Assembly: GCA_023374045.1 (NCBI GenBank)
Contig: CM041776.1
Span: forward strand, 471,499,375-471,563,374
Source of the DNA: Limonium bicolor
Taxonomy: Eukaryota; Streptophyta; Magnoliopsida; Caryophyllales; Plumbaginaceae
Reading direction: 5' to 3'
DNA length: 64,000 bases
Position numbers and translations under genes: made by a program. Positions 13,301 through 24,357 of this stretch are shown piece after piece (within the stretch, counting starts at the first letter, position 1; each line of letters opens with the position of its first letter). The notes under the pieces are model-generated. The model saw nothing but the letters and a program-made list of their open reading frames with translations, had not been told where the DNA came from and made no database searches.

Positions 13301-14751
13301 AAACCATCGATCAATGGACAACGATAAATCAAAATTAAGAATTTACTCTAAATGAGAACAAGTGATACATGAGACTAGAGAACGTCCTTAATATCAATAG
13401 TCAGCCTCCTATACAAGGATGTGACTCGATGTTAGAAACGAACATAGTTCCTAATTAATGGAGGTGTAGGGGCGACCCGTAAATCGGCAGATACAACGGG
13501 ATAGGAAAATCTCCTAAGTTGTATGATAGCATCGAGATGATGCGGCTGACTGATATATATATATATATGTGTGTGTATGTATTTATATATGAGTACCTAT
13601 TGTTACTAACCCGAGAGCTGGGTTAGGGGGATTGTGAGTCGCGCGTGCAAGGAAGAGGAACCAACAGAGCGTATGTTTCCGAATCCGTGGTCGAACTCCC
13701 TTGTTACCGGGTCGTGTGCCACATAGTGGTGCCCTGCGGGGCCGTGTGCCACATAGTGGTGCCCGACTGGAGTAAGACCGGCAGAGCTTACCCGTCTAAA
13801 GAGGTAAGCTGGGTATTATAGGATAGGAAGAGGGAACATGAGAGAATGTTTCTAATTCCGTCTTGAGATTATAAAAGCCCGGTGGTAAGACCTATATATG
13901 TCTCTGCCCGGAGGCCTTTGAGGCTTAACCTAAAATTATTCAAGAGTAGAATAATTAAGGAAACTAGATCAGGACCGAGAGTGTCTAAAGATCTAGGAGA
14001 CAAGTAAACTACCCGGTTGGGATGAAAGTTGGTAATTAACGAGAATGAAACCCACTTGAGATACGGTCTCTTAAGGTCTAAAGAATAAGGTAGTTGAATT
14101 TACCGAACTGGATGTGACATCTGCGTGGTTTGTATTCCTGGATTGAAATTGGCGTGTTGTGTGAATGTACATAGATAATGTATTGTTGTATTGCATGCTG
14201 TTTGAATTAAAAATGAATCGCATGCTCTCGACCAAATAGTCGGCGTACCCTCGCTAGTACGCGGGGTATGCGGAAGTCATATGCAGCAATTTTGCTGAGC
14301 CCCTTGGGGCGATGTTTTTATTTTTCAGGTACAATGAAGCCGAGCACCGTTCGAGAGTAGGACGAGGTTGTGATTAAGCATGGGTAGTTGTTAAATAATT
14401 GTATTGTTGTATTATGGAATTGTAAGACCAAAAGGTCACAAATAGTCTTGAAGATTGTAGATACTCGGTATAGTATTAAATGGAGTTTGTATTGTATATC
14501 ATGGGATTGAAGGTTGTATTTGGTTTGAGAATTGATAGGGGAATGGAATGTATCATGTTGTATAGTGTACTCGGTAAAGACCCATCAGACCGATAGTGTG
14601 TTGGATTGTTTGTCTGGAATGGGCCTTGTTAGTCACATGGGTGGCTAACAGCATTGTTTCACCCCCGGTCATATTAGAATTTCCGCTGCTGGTGTATTGA
14701 TAATGGAGACAGATTAAGAGTAATGGTGAGATTACCGGTAGGGGTGTTAAA
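10338..14751 (+). mobile_element. A2: solo LTR of family A, 4.4 kb, with TSD
   Basis: Begins TGAAATTCC and ends GGGGTGTTAAA (one base changed from the expected TTACA). It is flanked by the perfect 5-bp duplication CCAAG at 10333-10337 and 14752-14756. No second LTR or internal region is present, so this is a solo LTR left by recombination between two LTRs. It lies within the gag of C; the coding frame matches on the two sides. A likely promoter region is around 10870 (TTTTTAAATATTAA) followed by an AG-rich tract; this is tentative. Confidence 0.9.
12467..12648. repeat. Three 38-nt hairpins in the A2 LTR
   Basis: Units at 12467-12504, 12539-12576 and 12611-12648, each exactly 38 nt. Arms are TGGTCCGGGTTTG and CAAACCCGGACCA, with single-base variants. 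Spacers are about 34 nt. A3 has four hairpins of the same length with a different stem. Confidence 0.85.
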
Positions 14752-15215
14752 CCAAGTCTCACAGATGCTCTCCGAACCAGGTTGTTTGACATTGTAAATT
14801 TCAGCGATCATCTCCAGAGTTCGACTTGGTGGCAGGAATTTATCATGGAATTTGGTTGCCATGTCATCCAATATGGAAATGGTGCTTGGTGTTAGGCTGT
14901 GGTACCATTTGCTTGCAACTCCTGTGAGGTTGTGGGGGAAGACAGGGAGTCTTGCATATTGTAGGACAACATCTATTGCGGTAAGGCTATTGATATGCTG
15001 CAAAAACTTGGTCACGTGCAGCAAGGCCTCGTCCAGGCTTGAACCATCGAACATGCCCAACTCTTTTACACAGTGCATTTGATGATATGGCTTAAGTTTT
15101 TTCCACTCATCGTACTCGGCCTGTGCAAGATGAGGAAGGTTAATAGCAGGTTGTTGGCCTTGTGGATGGCCTATTAATGTTGCGGACGGTAGGAGTTGCC
15201 ATCTCGCCTTCGGTA
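14752..15215 (-). pseudogene. gag: N-terminal gag of element C (Athila-like)
   Basis: Reads leftward from about 15215 with the conserved KELGMFDGSS segment, LPVFPHNLTGVASKWYHSL and the SRTLEMIAEI motif of plant Gag proteins (Retrotrans_gag family), then stops being gag exactly at the A2 insertion. I cannot fix the start codon: upstream sequence is Pro/Gln-rich and may contain earlier in-frame starts. The remainder of the gene is at 9472-10337. Confidence 0.8.
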
Positions 15216-15685
15216 CTTGATTCTATTTGTGTAGAGGGCGTGATTTATTGGTTCCTTCGTTGCCTTGAAGAACGACGAAAGGTCCTCTAGATCTCAGGAT
15301 CGTAATTGTTTAATTCGTCTGGCAGACTATGTGATCGGAGGAGCATTCACTTAGAGCGGAAAATACCTATATAACTTTAGGAGGATCAAAACAAGACGTT
15401 ATTATATTTTGAATAAAAAATAAAAATAGGAAATGATATAGTAATAGGACATCAGATAATGTATAAAAATCTTAATATCATACGAAAACAAACAAAAAAA
15501 CGAAAATGAGAATGTGCCGGACTTAATGCCGGGAGTAGCATTCCCGGCGTCGGACTTCCTTTGAGTATGCCGGGCTTCAACACTCGGCATCATGCACGGC
15601 ATGTTCAACTAATAAATAAAAAATGAATGAATCAATGAACAAGAATAGGACAATCACCAATTTTAGGACTTGGACTAGTTCCAAG
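15216..15685 (-). other. 5' leader of element C
   Basis: Sequence between the PBS and gag. AT-rich, with short GCCGGG/CCCGGC words near 15515-15600. No product recognised. Confidence 0.45.
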
Positions 15686-15703
15686 TCCCCGGCAACGGCG
15701 CCA
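15686..15703 (-). other. Primer-binding site of element C, tRNA-Asp type
   Basis: Minus strand TGGCGCCGTTGCCGGGGA, identical to those of E1 and E2. No LTR lies next to it: the bases to the right belong to a transposase exon. Confidence 0.8.
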
Positions 15704-17190
15704 GCATCCTCTATAGTTAAATCATCCACACCCTTTTCGTCAATCACTTTTGAATGAAGCTCTTTAAATTTGTCCAAAATAATTTCTCCCTCTTTATTCA
15801 ACACACCATTCTTGTCCCTATTATAAGAGTAACAAAGATAATGCTCAGCAGAACATTTAATATGAAAAGCTAAAAATATGACATTATATGTGACTTTCCT
15901 GTATGGGTTAAATCCTAGTGATGAGCTCATTTAATATCACAAAGATATTTCAGAATATCTAAGATCAAGTAGGAGATGGGATAGTTGTGGGGAGGATCTT
16001 TTCAGTATGAATGAAAACAAAATATGGAAGAAAAGACATTCTAGCAAAATATGAGGGAAATCTGGAAAAAAAAATGAAGATAATAGGTAGCCATTTCTGA
16101 TGAAATAGTTCCACCCAGTATATCAAACAATTTAACCAAAAAAAGAGACCGAAAAGATCAATACAATTCTTTGAGGAAAGAAAATAGCGAAAACAATTCC
16201 AAAAAGAAAATTGTATTTGTTAAATGTAAAAGTTTTAAGGTTATTTTATCTTACCCTTTTGTCGTTATCCAAAGTCGAATATACTTGGGTGATCTATTTG
16301 TGATGCAGCAACATCGGATGAGCTAGTCTCATTATTTTCTTCCTCAGCTCCCTAAGAAAAAAAGAAACATAAAAATATGTGAATACAAACTAAAAATATG
16401 ATAAAGATTAACAAAATTAGTAAAATAGTGAAACACTTAAGATTTAAAATCTTACTATTTCATGTACTACTCTTGCGATTGATTTTGATCCAGTAAAAGA
16501 CCGAATCTTCAACAATGAAGCATTGAACCGGTTGTTTTCACTCCTTTCCTACACACACAAATTAATTGTAAGTTATTATCTTGTTTCATTAGTATATGTA
16601 ACAAATACAAGATGATAGGGCATTACTTACCCTTTGTTTTGAACAGCTCCAGTAGTTGTACACGAGCCATCTCCATTGCTCCTTGTCAATGTCTGATGGG
16701 AAGCTTTGCTCGACGTCTCTTAAGGAACTATTATTAGAAAATGTTTTCTCTTTAGCCGTTCTCTCCATTTTCTATACAAACAAGAGCATTGTTTCTTCAG
16801 TGTTGTTTCCATATGCCCCCCTCGGGCAGTTCATACTTCTTCTACGTGAAAAAGCAGTTTTATTTATCAATTTCTGCAACAATAAAATGCTTAACAAAAA
16901 TTTGTTAAAATATTAAGCATAATACATTGCTAGATCTTTCACATGGTGTATGTTTATAAAATAAGATAACAAGCTTAATCAGCATATATCAGCAGTAAGT
17001 TTATACCTTGATTTTTGCATACAAACGATCAATTACATCATCCGGCATTTTACCCCAACTCTCAACATTAAGAGGGCAAATCTCCTTTACCCACTGACTG
17101 CATTCAGCAACGAACGGCCGCACCCTTTCTCCAACAATAGCACACCACTGTTCTGGAATACAAACAGGAAGCTTCTGTGGCTGGGAGCAT
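15704..17190 (-). pseudogene. Fragment of a Ptta/En/Spm (CACTA) transposase gene with introns
   Basis: Minus-strand coding blocks bounded by splice-like sites. About 17000-17190 encodes IPEQWCAIVGERVRPFV and MPDDVIDRLYAKIK before a GT. About 16640-16800 encodes FPSDIDKEQWRWLVYNYW before GTAAGT. About 16455-16545 encodes NRFNASLLKIRSFTGSKSIA before GTAAG. Another block is near 16260-16350. The last, about 15706-15840, encodes NRDKNGVLNKEGEIILDKF and then EDA. The block with NR...GSKSIAR and the K-DG block match the plant Transposase_24 (Ptta/En/Spm) family. The 5' and 3' ends and the CACTA termini are missing. The last exon runs directly into the PBS of element C. Confidence 0.6.
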
Positions 17191-17500
17191 CATAGTTTTA
17201 CATATTTTAAGGCTCTGTTCTGACTGCGACATGGACTTACAAAAAACAGGTAGTTCCAAATGTATCAAAAAAGCAAAAAACAAACAACAAAATAGATAGA
17301 TATAATCTGATTTACAATTTAAATTGCCAGCACTTACCCACTATATTTTTCTTCCTACATTTGACTGTTGAGACTGAGAGGATTCAATTGTGGTAAATCA
17401 GTTAGTTAGCAATGCTGTTGCTGCTACTGCTGGTAAATCACTTCATTAATGCAGTACAAAAATAGCTTCAAAACTTTACTACAAAATCTAGATATTGGAC
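17191..17500. other. Intergenic remnant, nothing recognised
   Basis: AT-rich sequence between the transposase remnant and the family B LTR fragment; probably more of the decayed CACTA element. No motif identified. Confidence 0.3.
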
Positions 17501-17812
17501 TGTGTGAGCCTCGATTTTCGCACCACTGTCCTATGTTGATTAGGATCAAATCGGGTTCTAGGTCCACTTATAACCTAAGTTTAATAACTAAGTCATAACA
17601 TTAATTATTAAAACCTAAGTTAGCTCACTAGAACCTATTATGAGTCGCCACCTAATTTTAACCTAGGGTAAATTAGGAAAGGTTGATTTCGGGTTTGGGG
17701 GCTTGGTATTGACTTATTCAGGGTAAATTATCCCTCTAGGTCATTTTTCTTCTACTTAGACTATTTACGGCTTATTACGAGATTGTTTTACCTAGGTACA
17801 CATGTAACAACC
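17501..17812 (-). mobile_element. B3: fragment of a family B LTR
   Basis: Starts TGTGAGCCTCGATTTT, the plus-strand start of the B1 LTRs, and follows them for about 310 bp (GAGTCGCCACCTAATTTTAACCTAG) with more divergence. It ends where the A4 LTR starts. Confidence 0.75.
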
Positions 17813-18383
17813 CTACCGCTAATACCGTCATTACTGTACAAATACTTACCTTCGCAGCGGATACTACATAGACAATGGCGGGTGTACAATGCCGTTAGTC
17901 ACCCACGTGACTAACAAGGTGAGTTACAATACTACATATTATCGGTCTGACGAATTTGAACATACTGAGTACTCTACACAATACATTACTTTCCCTTGCA
18001 TACTCAACCATAATTCAAATACAACTCCAATACAATACTATACCGACTCTACTACAATCCTTAAATACCAATACGGTTTGGACTCCCAAATTCGCATTAC
18101 AATACAAATACAATTCCTATCACCCAACTACCCATGCTTACATAGCAGCCCCGTCCTACACTATCAAACGGCGGTCGGCTTCAAAATACCTGTAAATAGT
18201 AACAGTGCCCCTAGGGGCTCAGCAAATTGCTGCATATGAAATTCGCATACCCCGCGTGCTAACCGGGGTACGCCGACTACTTTTGGTAGGATATACATGG
18301 AGTTCATTTTACATGCATACCTACATACTAGTACTATGACAATACAACCATCAATACTTACATACATATACAAGGTTCAATAC
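17813..18383 (-). mobile_element. A4: truncated family A LTR
   Basis: Begins TGTAACAACCC and matches the first about 570 bp of A1 read on the plus strand, including the CACCCACGTGACTAACAAGG block and the GCCCCTAGGGGC palindrome. The rest of the LTR, with its hairpin cluster, is missing. About 65 unassigned bases separate it from the copia LTR. Confidence 0.75.
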
Positions 18384-18448
18384 CTACCAAGGAAGACAAT
18401 TTGTCAGTCAACCGTTCATGTTAGTTATTCATTCATCCGGTTTTATCG

Positions 18449-19257
18449 TGTTGGAACCCAAGGTTTTGCTGATTATGGCAACAGAGTAAGTCTGGTGATA
18501 GAAGAAATATCACTGATGATTGCATCAGAGCAAGTCTGGGCGATGAACGAGTCTGACTGCGGAAGGAGTCGTTCTGAGACACAAGATTCTCATGGAAAGT
18601 TCTAGAAGCTTAAAGGCGACCTTCTACTGTTAGAACGTGGAGAAAAACATGGAAAAAACTGTCACACACGTTCACATATGATCAGGCCCGAAAATCAAGG
18701 CGGTCAAGGGTATAGAGCGCCAGAACGAGTCCCTCTACAGAATAGTTGTGACAATTTCGGAGTATGCTTGACCAAGAGGACGTGGAGCACCATCCTGAAC
18801 GTTATGGCTACTAAATAGGAGTAGTTACTTTGGGTATTATCAGTATTTAAGCACCTAGAATCATTTGTAATCGTTGGAGCTTTCACTTCCCCATTTAGAG
18901 AGAGAGAGGAGTCATATGAGAGAGAAAGCATTCGAGAGATATTTGTGAGATCTAGTCAATCAGCTTAGGTATTTATTACCTAGAGAGCACACATAGAACA
19001 CTCCCCTTTACTCCTTGTTACGCATTGATCTAAGCCGAGAGTAGAGCGAGTGTTGGATGAGACAGAGTACCTCTGTCGAATCCCAAGATAGGAAGCTAGG
19101 TTGTAATTCACATTGAATTTCAATACAAGCAAAATCCTATCTTGTCAATTTACACAAAGCGCTTCCTCATTATCTCCTTGGCGATTAATTATCTCCAAGT
19201 AGGGTTGGTCTGAGACTAACACCTCAGACCTACTCGGTCAGCACCCCGATCCTATCA
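18449..19257 (+). mobile_element. 5' LTR of copia element D, 809 bp
   Basis: Begins TGTTGGAACCCAAGGTTTTG and ends CCTATCA, followed after two bases by a Met-type PBS. The start resembles LTRs of SIRE/Maximus copia elements as I remember them. A TATA-like TATTTAAG lies at 18843-18850. No second LTR of D was found in the window. Confidence 0.75.
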
Positions 19258-19259
19258 AG

Positions 19260-19271
19260 TGGTATCAGAGC
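19260..19271 (+). other. Primer-binding site of D, tRNA-Met
   Basis: TGGTATCAGAGC, perfect match to the plant initiator tRNA-Met PBS, two bases after the LTR end. Confidence 0.9.
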
Positions 19272-19297
19272 CTGTGTTGGCTGACAAATCTCTCAAG

Positions 19298-19390
19298 ATG
19301 GAAGATCTTATCGACTTAGAGGAGTCCAAGTCATGCGCCACTAGTATGACATGCTTGATGGCTCACAATGGTAAGAAAACCGCTCATGAT
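19298..19390 (+). pseudogene. gag: Start of copia gag (element D), cut by B1
   Basis: An ATG 26 bases after the PBS opens a frame starting MEDLIDLEESKSCATS. It is interrupted after about 31 codons by insertion of B1 at the ATGAT target site. The frame resumes at 28683. Only its position after LTR and PBS supports the gag call; the piece is too short for a domain match. Confidence 0.5.
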
Positions 19391-21179
19391 TGTGAGCCTC
19401 GATTTTAAACCCTATCCTATGTGGATTAGCTTGATTGGGATCTGATCGGGTTTTAGGTCCACTTATAGCCTAAGATTAATAACTATGTCATATAACAATA
19501 ATTATTAAAACCTAAGCTAGCTCACTGGAACCTATTATGAGTCGCCACCTAATTTTAACCTAGATCAAATTAGGAAAGGAGAGTTCAGGTTCGGGGGCTT
19601 GATATTCGACTTAATTAGGGTTCAATTACTTTCATTACCCTTCCTAGGTCGTTTTTCCTCTACTTGGTTTATTTACGGCTTATTACGAGTCATTTTAACC
19701 TAAGTGCGCGAGCTTCTGTTTTTTTATGTTTTTTAGCATTTTTTGACAGAAAATTAAAGTGGAAATTAAAATTACCTAAACTAGGGTTTCGGAGGCAGAA
19801 TTAGGTCAAATTTTGTTTCCGTCCGTAGCCACGGACCTAATGTCCGAAACTACGCACCCCAGTTAACCTAAATATACAGAAAAGTTGAAATTAAAGGAAA
19901 ACAAAAATTTGCAAAGTCTGGGGCCACGGACAGGCTGTCCGTGGGCCCGAACATCATTAGAAAAACCTAAATTTTGAATTTTTAAATCCCGCCGCCGTCC
20001 GTGGGTGTCCGTGGCCACGGACAACCCGTCCGTGGTCCCGGACCACAGGTCCGAGGTCACGGACCACCCACGGACAGGGGTTTTCCGAAGGTTCCCGAGG
20101 GTGTTTTGAGCTCAAATTTTATGGGTGTATAGCCTGAAAGATTTATAAGACGTTAGTGATTGAAAGTTCTCAATTTGAATTCGAATTAAGCACGAAACTT
20201 GGTAAACAAGTTATTGGACATAAGTTTAAACAAACAGCAATGCAGAAGCGTACGAAGGTTAGTTTGAGCCCAAATTTTGAGGTAAGACAGATAATACCGT
20301 AGAGAATTAGGGAAGTGGGGTTGCTACCTGTTTTACCTTCGGATTCACAACGATTCTTCACACCAGGATTCGTCGAGTGCTTCGTTGATGGCAGACCCGA
20401 AAGGATTTCGAACCGAGATTCTGGTTGTTGGTTGTTCTTGCTGTTCTTCACGTTTTGGTGGTGTTTTTGTGGGGGTTTTGATGACTATTGGTGCTTTGGG
20501 GATTGGAAAACGTGTTTAGATGGTGATTTCGGGGGATTTTCGGTATGATTTAGGTGGCCGGGTGTTAGAAAAGTGAGAGAGAGAGAAGGATGCCTTTTCT
20601 GACTCTCTAGGGTTCTTGAGCGTATGAGGTTCTGATTTTATCCAAAAACCTATCCTTTATATAGACTTTCTTAAAGATAAAGAAGATCTAGTAAAAGTAA
20701 GATTTTTTTGATATTCTAATTAAGTGACTTCCCAAAGGAATTTTGCTATGAAATTTTAACCACGTGTCAAGGATGGGAATTATGAATTTTCTGAAGTGGA
20801 ATCGGATTTTTTAAATGTTGGAATATTTTTAAATTGAATTTCTCGTCAGATTCAATCAGAAATTGCTAGAAAATTATTGGAAATTCGAAAAATCAAAATC
20901 CCAACGCCACTATGCTTAAAATGTCATCCTCTATCATGGGATAAAATACCAAAACATTTCGAGCTGATTTGGGCATCCTTTGGAGGAGAGAGAAAGCTTA
21001 TAGGAGGTCTTAGGAGCCTTAAAAAATTACGAAAACGCCCCTGAAAATGACGAAGCTGATCCCCATTCCATGGAATGCACCGTTCGAGCCGGAAACCCTC
21101 ACTACTTGATTAAAATGCCCCTCACAACACCAAGACCTCGTAGACCCTAACCAGGGGGGTCAAAATTTTGGGTATAACA
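19391..21179 (-). mobile_element. 3' LTR of B1
   Basis: 1789 bp, plus-strand ends TGTGAGCC and GGGTATAACA. It contains the CCACGGAC hairpin cluster (about 19816-20085) and a TATA-like box near 20658 on the minus strand (TCTATATAAAGG). Plus-strand open frames inside it (for example 20315-20548) recur in every B LTR and have no recognisable product. Confidence 0.9.
19816..20085. repeat. CCACGGAC/GTCCGTGG inverted-repeat cluster of B1 left LTR
   Basis: About ten GTCCGTGG or CCACGGAC words, including a 16-bp perfect palindrome GTCCGTGGCCACGGAC and GGTCCGAGG variants. It lies downstream of the TATA box in the transcribed part of the LTR. The same cluster is in the right LTR at about 27315-27585. 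Confidence 0.8.
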
Positions 21180-21196
21180 GATTGCCCCCCGTCAAC
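21180..21196 (-). other. Polypurine tract of B1
   Basis: On the minus strand the sequence next to the 3' LTR reads GACGGGGGGCAATC, primer for plus-strand DNA. The equivalent in B2 is GATGGGGGGCAATC. Confidence 0.75.
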
Positions 21197-21294
21197 TAGA
21201 CTTTGTAATGAAAGTGAGAAGGTTAGTTGATGCTTGAGTGATACCCCAAAATTTCAAATGTTTCCAAGACCCTGCATGTTATCGAAAACTGATA

Positions 21295-21575
21295 AATTAT
21301 GTCGAGCTATTCTAAGGCGCTGACTACCTATAATGATGATATGATGTCAAACTATTCTAAGGCGTTGACTACCTATAAGTAAAGTGAAATGAAGTAATGT
21401 CAAGCGATTCTAAGGCGCTGACAACCTAAAATGTGGAAATAAGATAACGTCAAGCGATTCTAAGGCGTTGACCACCTATAATAAATGAAATGATGCCATG
21501 TCAAGCGATTCTAAGGCGTTGACTACCTATGAAATGATGCAATGTCAAGCGATTCTAAGGCGTTGACAACCTAAG
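21295..21575. repeat. Tandem repeat of about 50 bp with CAAGCGATTCTAAGGCGTTG
   Basis: About six degenerate copies, each with the 20-base core CAAGCGATTCTAAGGCGTTG followed by ACNACCTA and a variable stretch. A related block in reverse orientation is at about 46920-47050 in B2, with fewer copies. Confidence 0.75.
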
Positions 21576-21614
21576 ACGTGAAGACTGGATGGTATGCAAA
21601 TGCAAGAATGCTGA

Positions 21615-21710
21615 AATGCTAAGGATGCTAATGATGCTGAGCTGATGCTGATGATAATGCTGATGATGTTGATGATGCTGATGATGTTGATGATGCTCGG
21701 ATGCTTCTAG
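21615..21710. repeat. GATGCT/GATGTT trinucleotide-type microsatellite
   Basis: Irregular run of GATGCTGAT and GATGTTGAT units. B2 has the complement (CATCATCAACATCATCAG) at about 46765-46885. Long Met/Leu or Ile-rich frames here are artefacts of the repeat. Confidence 0.8.
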
Positions 21711-21914
21711 GGACCGAAACCCGTACCAATGCTCCTGGCTGGACCCAATGTGGACTTATTGCCATCGCCCCCCAAGCCGGTGTGCAGGGATAACTCCTGG
21801 TAAAAACCTTGGGGACTTATTGCCTTTGCCCACCATTCGTTGATCCCGAAAATAAGTTGACATCGCAAAAGGAGGATTTATTTCCATCACCTCGCCAACT
21901 TTTCTGTCGCCAGG

Positions 21915-22305
21915 TCTTGTGACGCGCCTGGATAATGCAACTAGGTCTTGTGACGAGCCTATATGAATGAGATGAATGCAATGTGTTTGATGAGAGTGGG
22001 TAAGCTAAAGGGTAGCGCTAGGTCTTACTACGAGCCTAAGGGAATGCAACTAGGTCTTATGACGAGCCTAAGGGTTGGATCTAGGTCTTATGACGAGCCT
22101 AAGGGTATGCAACTAGGTCTTACTACGAGCCTAAGGGTGGATCTAGGTCTTATGACGAGCCTAAGGATGGTTCTAGGTCTTATGATGAGCCTAAGGATGG
22201 TTCTAGGTCTTATGACGAGCCTAAAGTAATGCAACTAGGTCTTACTACGAGCCTAAGGATGGATCTAGGTCTTATGACGAGCCTAAAGGATGGTTCTAAG
22301 TGAAA
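21915..22305. repeat. Tandem array of about 27-28 bp, AGGTCTTATGACGAGCC
   Basis: Roughly a dozen copies of CTAGGTCTTATGACGAGCCT with short variable tails (AAGGATGGAT, AAGGGAATGCAA). B2 has the same array inverted at about 46200-46560. The peptide-like repeats read from it have no known counterpart. Confidence 0.85.
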
Positions 22306-22374
22306 GTGAGTAAAATGTATGATGGGTCTAAATGGATGTAGAAGGATTAGGGTTTATGTCAAATCTGGAGATGG

Positions 22375-22565
22375 TAGGGCTCAAGATGGGCCTACGGATG
22401 TTTGGGTGTGAAGGTAGGGCTTAGGACGGGCCTGTAGGAATTTGATGTGGAGGAAGGGCTTAGGACGGGCCTGTGAGTATTTGATTTGGAGGAAGGACTT
22501 AGGACGGGCCTGTGGGAGTTTGATTTGGAGGAAGAGCTTAGGACGGGCCTGTGAATGTTTGGGTG
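22375..22565. repeat. Tandem repeat of about 38-40 bp, GGGCTTAGGACGGGCCTGT
   Basis: Five copies of GGGCTTAGGACGGGCCTGT with TTTGATTTGGAGGAA linkers. The B2 equivalent is at about 46010-46150. Confidence 0.8.
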
Positions 22566-22615
22566 GTTTGAACCTTCGGGTTTTGGACTTTTGGGCCTCA
22601 ATCGGTGTTGTTGTT

Positions 22616-22707
22616 GCAATTGTTGGAACCAACAATTGCCCCTAGTATTTTTCCTTAAGGCAATCTGAGTTAGAGTTCATGGCGATCGATCGGAACGATC
22701 GATTGCC
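22616..22707. repeat. Two adjacent perfect palindromes beside PPT-like motifs
   Basis: 22616-22639 has arms GCAATTGTTGG and CCAACAATTGC with a 2-base loop. 22681-22707 has arms GGCGATCGATCG (one mismatch) and CGATCGATTGCC with a 3-base loop. Each is followed by TTGCCCC-AGTATT, which on the minus strand is AATACTGGGGGCAA and resembles the element's own PPT. B2 keeps both. Confidence 0.8.
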
Positions 22708-24357
22708 CCCAGTATTTCCTTCGGCTAAACGTGCGAACAAGTCTCGTCCTCATAGGGTCAAGGCTTATGTTTTGATGTGGTGCTTCCTAACCTACGTCCA
22801 ACGTGTTTGGTGTTTGCATTCGTTTCTCACTTACGGTCACAACTTCTCAACCATTGAATTTGACATTTGTTAGATTTACGCATTCAACCTGCTACTTTCA
22901 CACGAGTGGATACACAACTACTAGGTCGGAAGTCTTTCGAGCTTATAACGTGGCTATGGGGTGTGATGAATGACAACAGGATAATGGAGGAATGTTTAGG
23001 ATATGTGGAGCTTTAAGGATGACCAAAGCTGCAACTTGCACCGTCTCTCAGACTTGTCTTCTTTGCCTTGCAGTCGTTTGGCTACTTCGTGATGACTTCG
23101 CTTATGAACTTGGGACCTGGAGCTTTTGGATTGTTCCTTGCATTTTCTTTCTTTTTCCGATTCTGGGTTTCTTTAAGGCTTTTCAGGTTTGCCTTTCTTT
23201 GAATCTCCTTTCCTTCGGGGTTCTTGTGTTTCCCGGTTTTGAACTTTGAGAGATGTTTTTTGATGTTAGCTCATTTTGGATCCTGTGTCACTTTGAGACC
23301 ATTTGTGGATCGCTTCGTCATGCTGGTAGCGGTTTTTCTTCTTTGGACTTGTGAAGTTGTTTGCTCAAAAGTCGGGCTCCTTGCTTCCTTTGGTCACCGG
23401 GTCGGTTATTCATCATCGGCTAGCTTGTTTATGGAGCTTGCAATATTGCGAAAGAGGTCATATATGAAAAGCTCAGCGGGGGTGCCTAGGGTTTAATGTC
23501 AGGGTTCACAAGCTTTTTGGCTGTGTGGTGCTGTACCTAGGTGCTTCGTCATCCCTAATAGTTGTGCATCCGTTCTTTGTAACTTTTCACAGGTTTAAGC
23601 GTAAATTTACAAATTATCTCCTTCGGTCGGAGTCATGCCGTTTACCTCGCCTTTGAACGTAGCCTCTCAGGAGTCGTGTAAAAATGACATGCTCTTGGTT
23701 TTTTTTTCGCTCAAAATGCTCTCGCGAAATGTACACTCAGAGACTTGTTTGCACGTTTAAACAAAAGAAATAAACATTGTCGTTCCTTAACTCAGATTGC
23801 CCCCAATATTGTTGTGGGTATTTTTGACAAGCCTTTTGAATACCCAAGTTATTTGTGAAGGGTGGTGGCTGTATGTGTAATGGTGAGTGGTGATGGGGTA
23901 CTCTTGTGAAGAGGTGACAGGCGATTCTTTTGTGGCCACAGTTTTGTTTTCACGTGTCTGGTGAGATGGCAAAAATGGTGAAGTGATGAGGAGATGGTGA
24001 ATGCATGGACGGGAAGGTGGTTTTGTACAAGGGGCTTTGTGAAAGACAAAGGTTTTGCTTTTTGATGCCTACAAACATGCTTCATGAGTGAAAGATCTTT
24101 CTTACTTTTCCGATTTTCAGTTTTTTTTTTCAATTTTGGGCGCAAGAACGAATGTACACACATTAATCCAAGCATATAGAATAACATGTGCAAAGAAGGA
24201 ATTTTATTAATAACCGAAGGGGGAAATATTGACATTAAGTACTAACCAAATGGAAAAGACAAATGAACTAACTAAAGAAAGAAAGTTAATTGAAAAGAAA
24301 GAAAAAGAAAGAAGCTACGCAAAACAACTGAAGAGAAAAGAAAAATAACAAAGATTC
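22708..24357 (-). other. 3' noncoding region of B1
   Basis: No product recognised. About 22710-23800 is the reverse complement of B2 44790-45890, so it is a conserved part of the family. A third PPT-like motif (minus strand TATTGGGGGCAATCTGAG) is at about 23793-23810. Confidence 0.6.

Noticed and set aside
20315..20548. Open frame recurring in all B LTRs (also near 27816, 39140 and 47829)
   Set aside because: Repeats only because the LTR repeats; the length and end differ between copies and no motif is recognisable.
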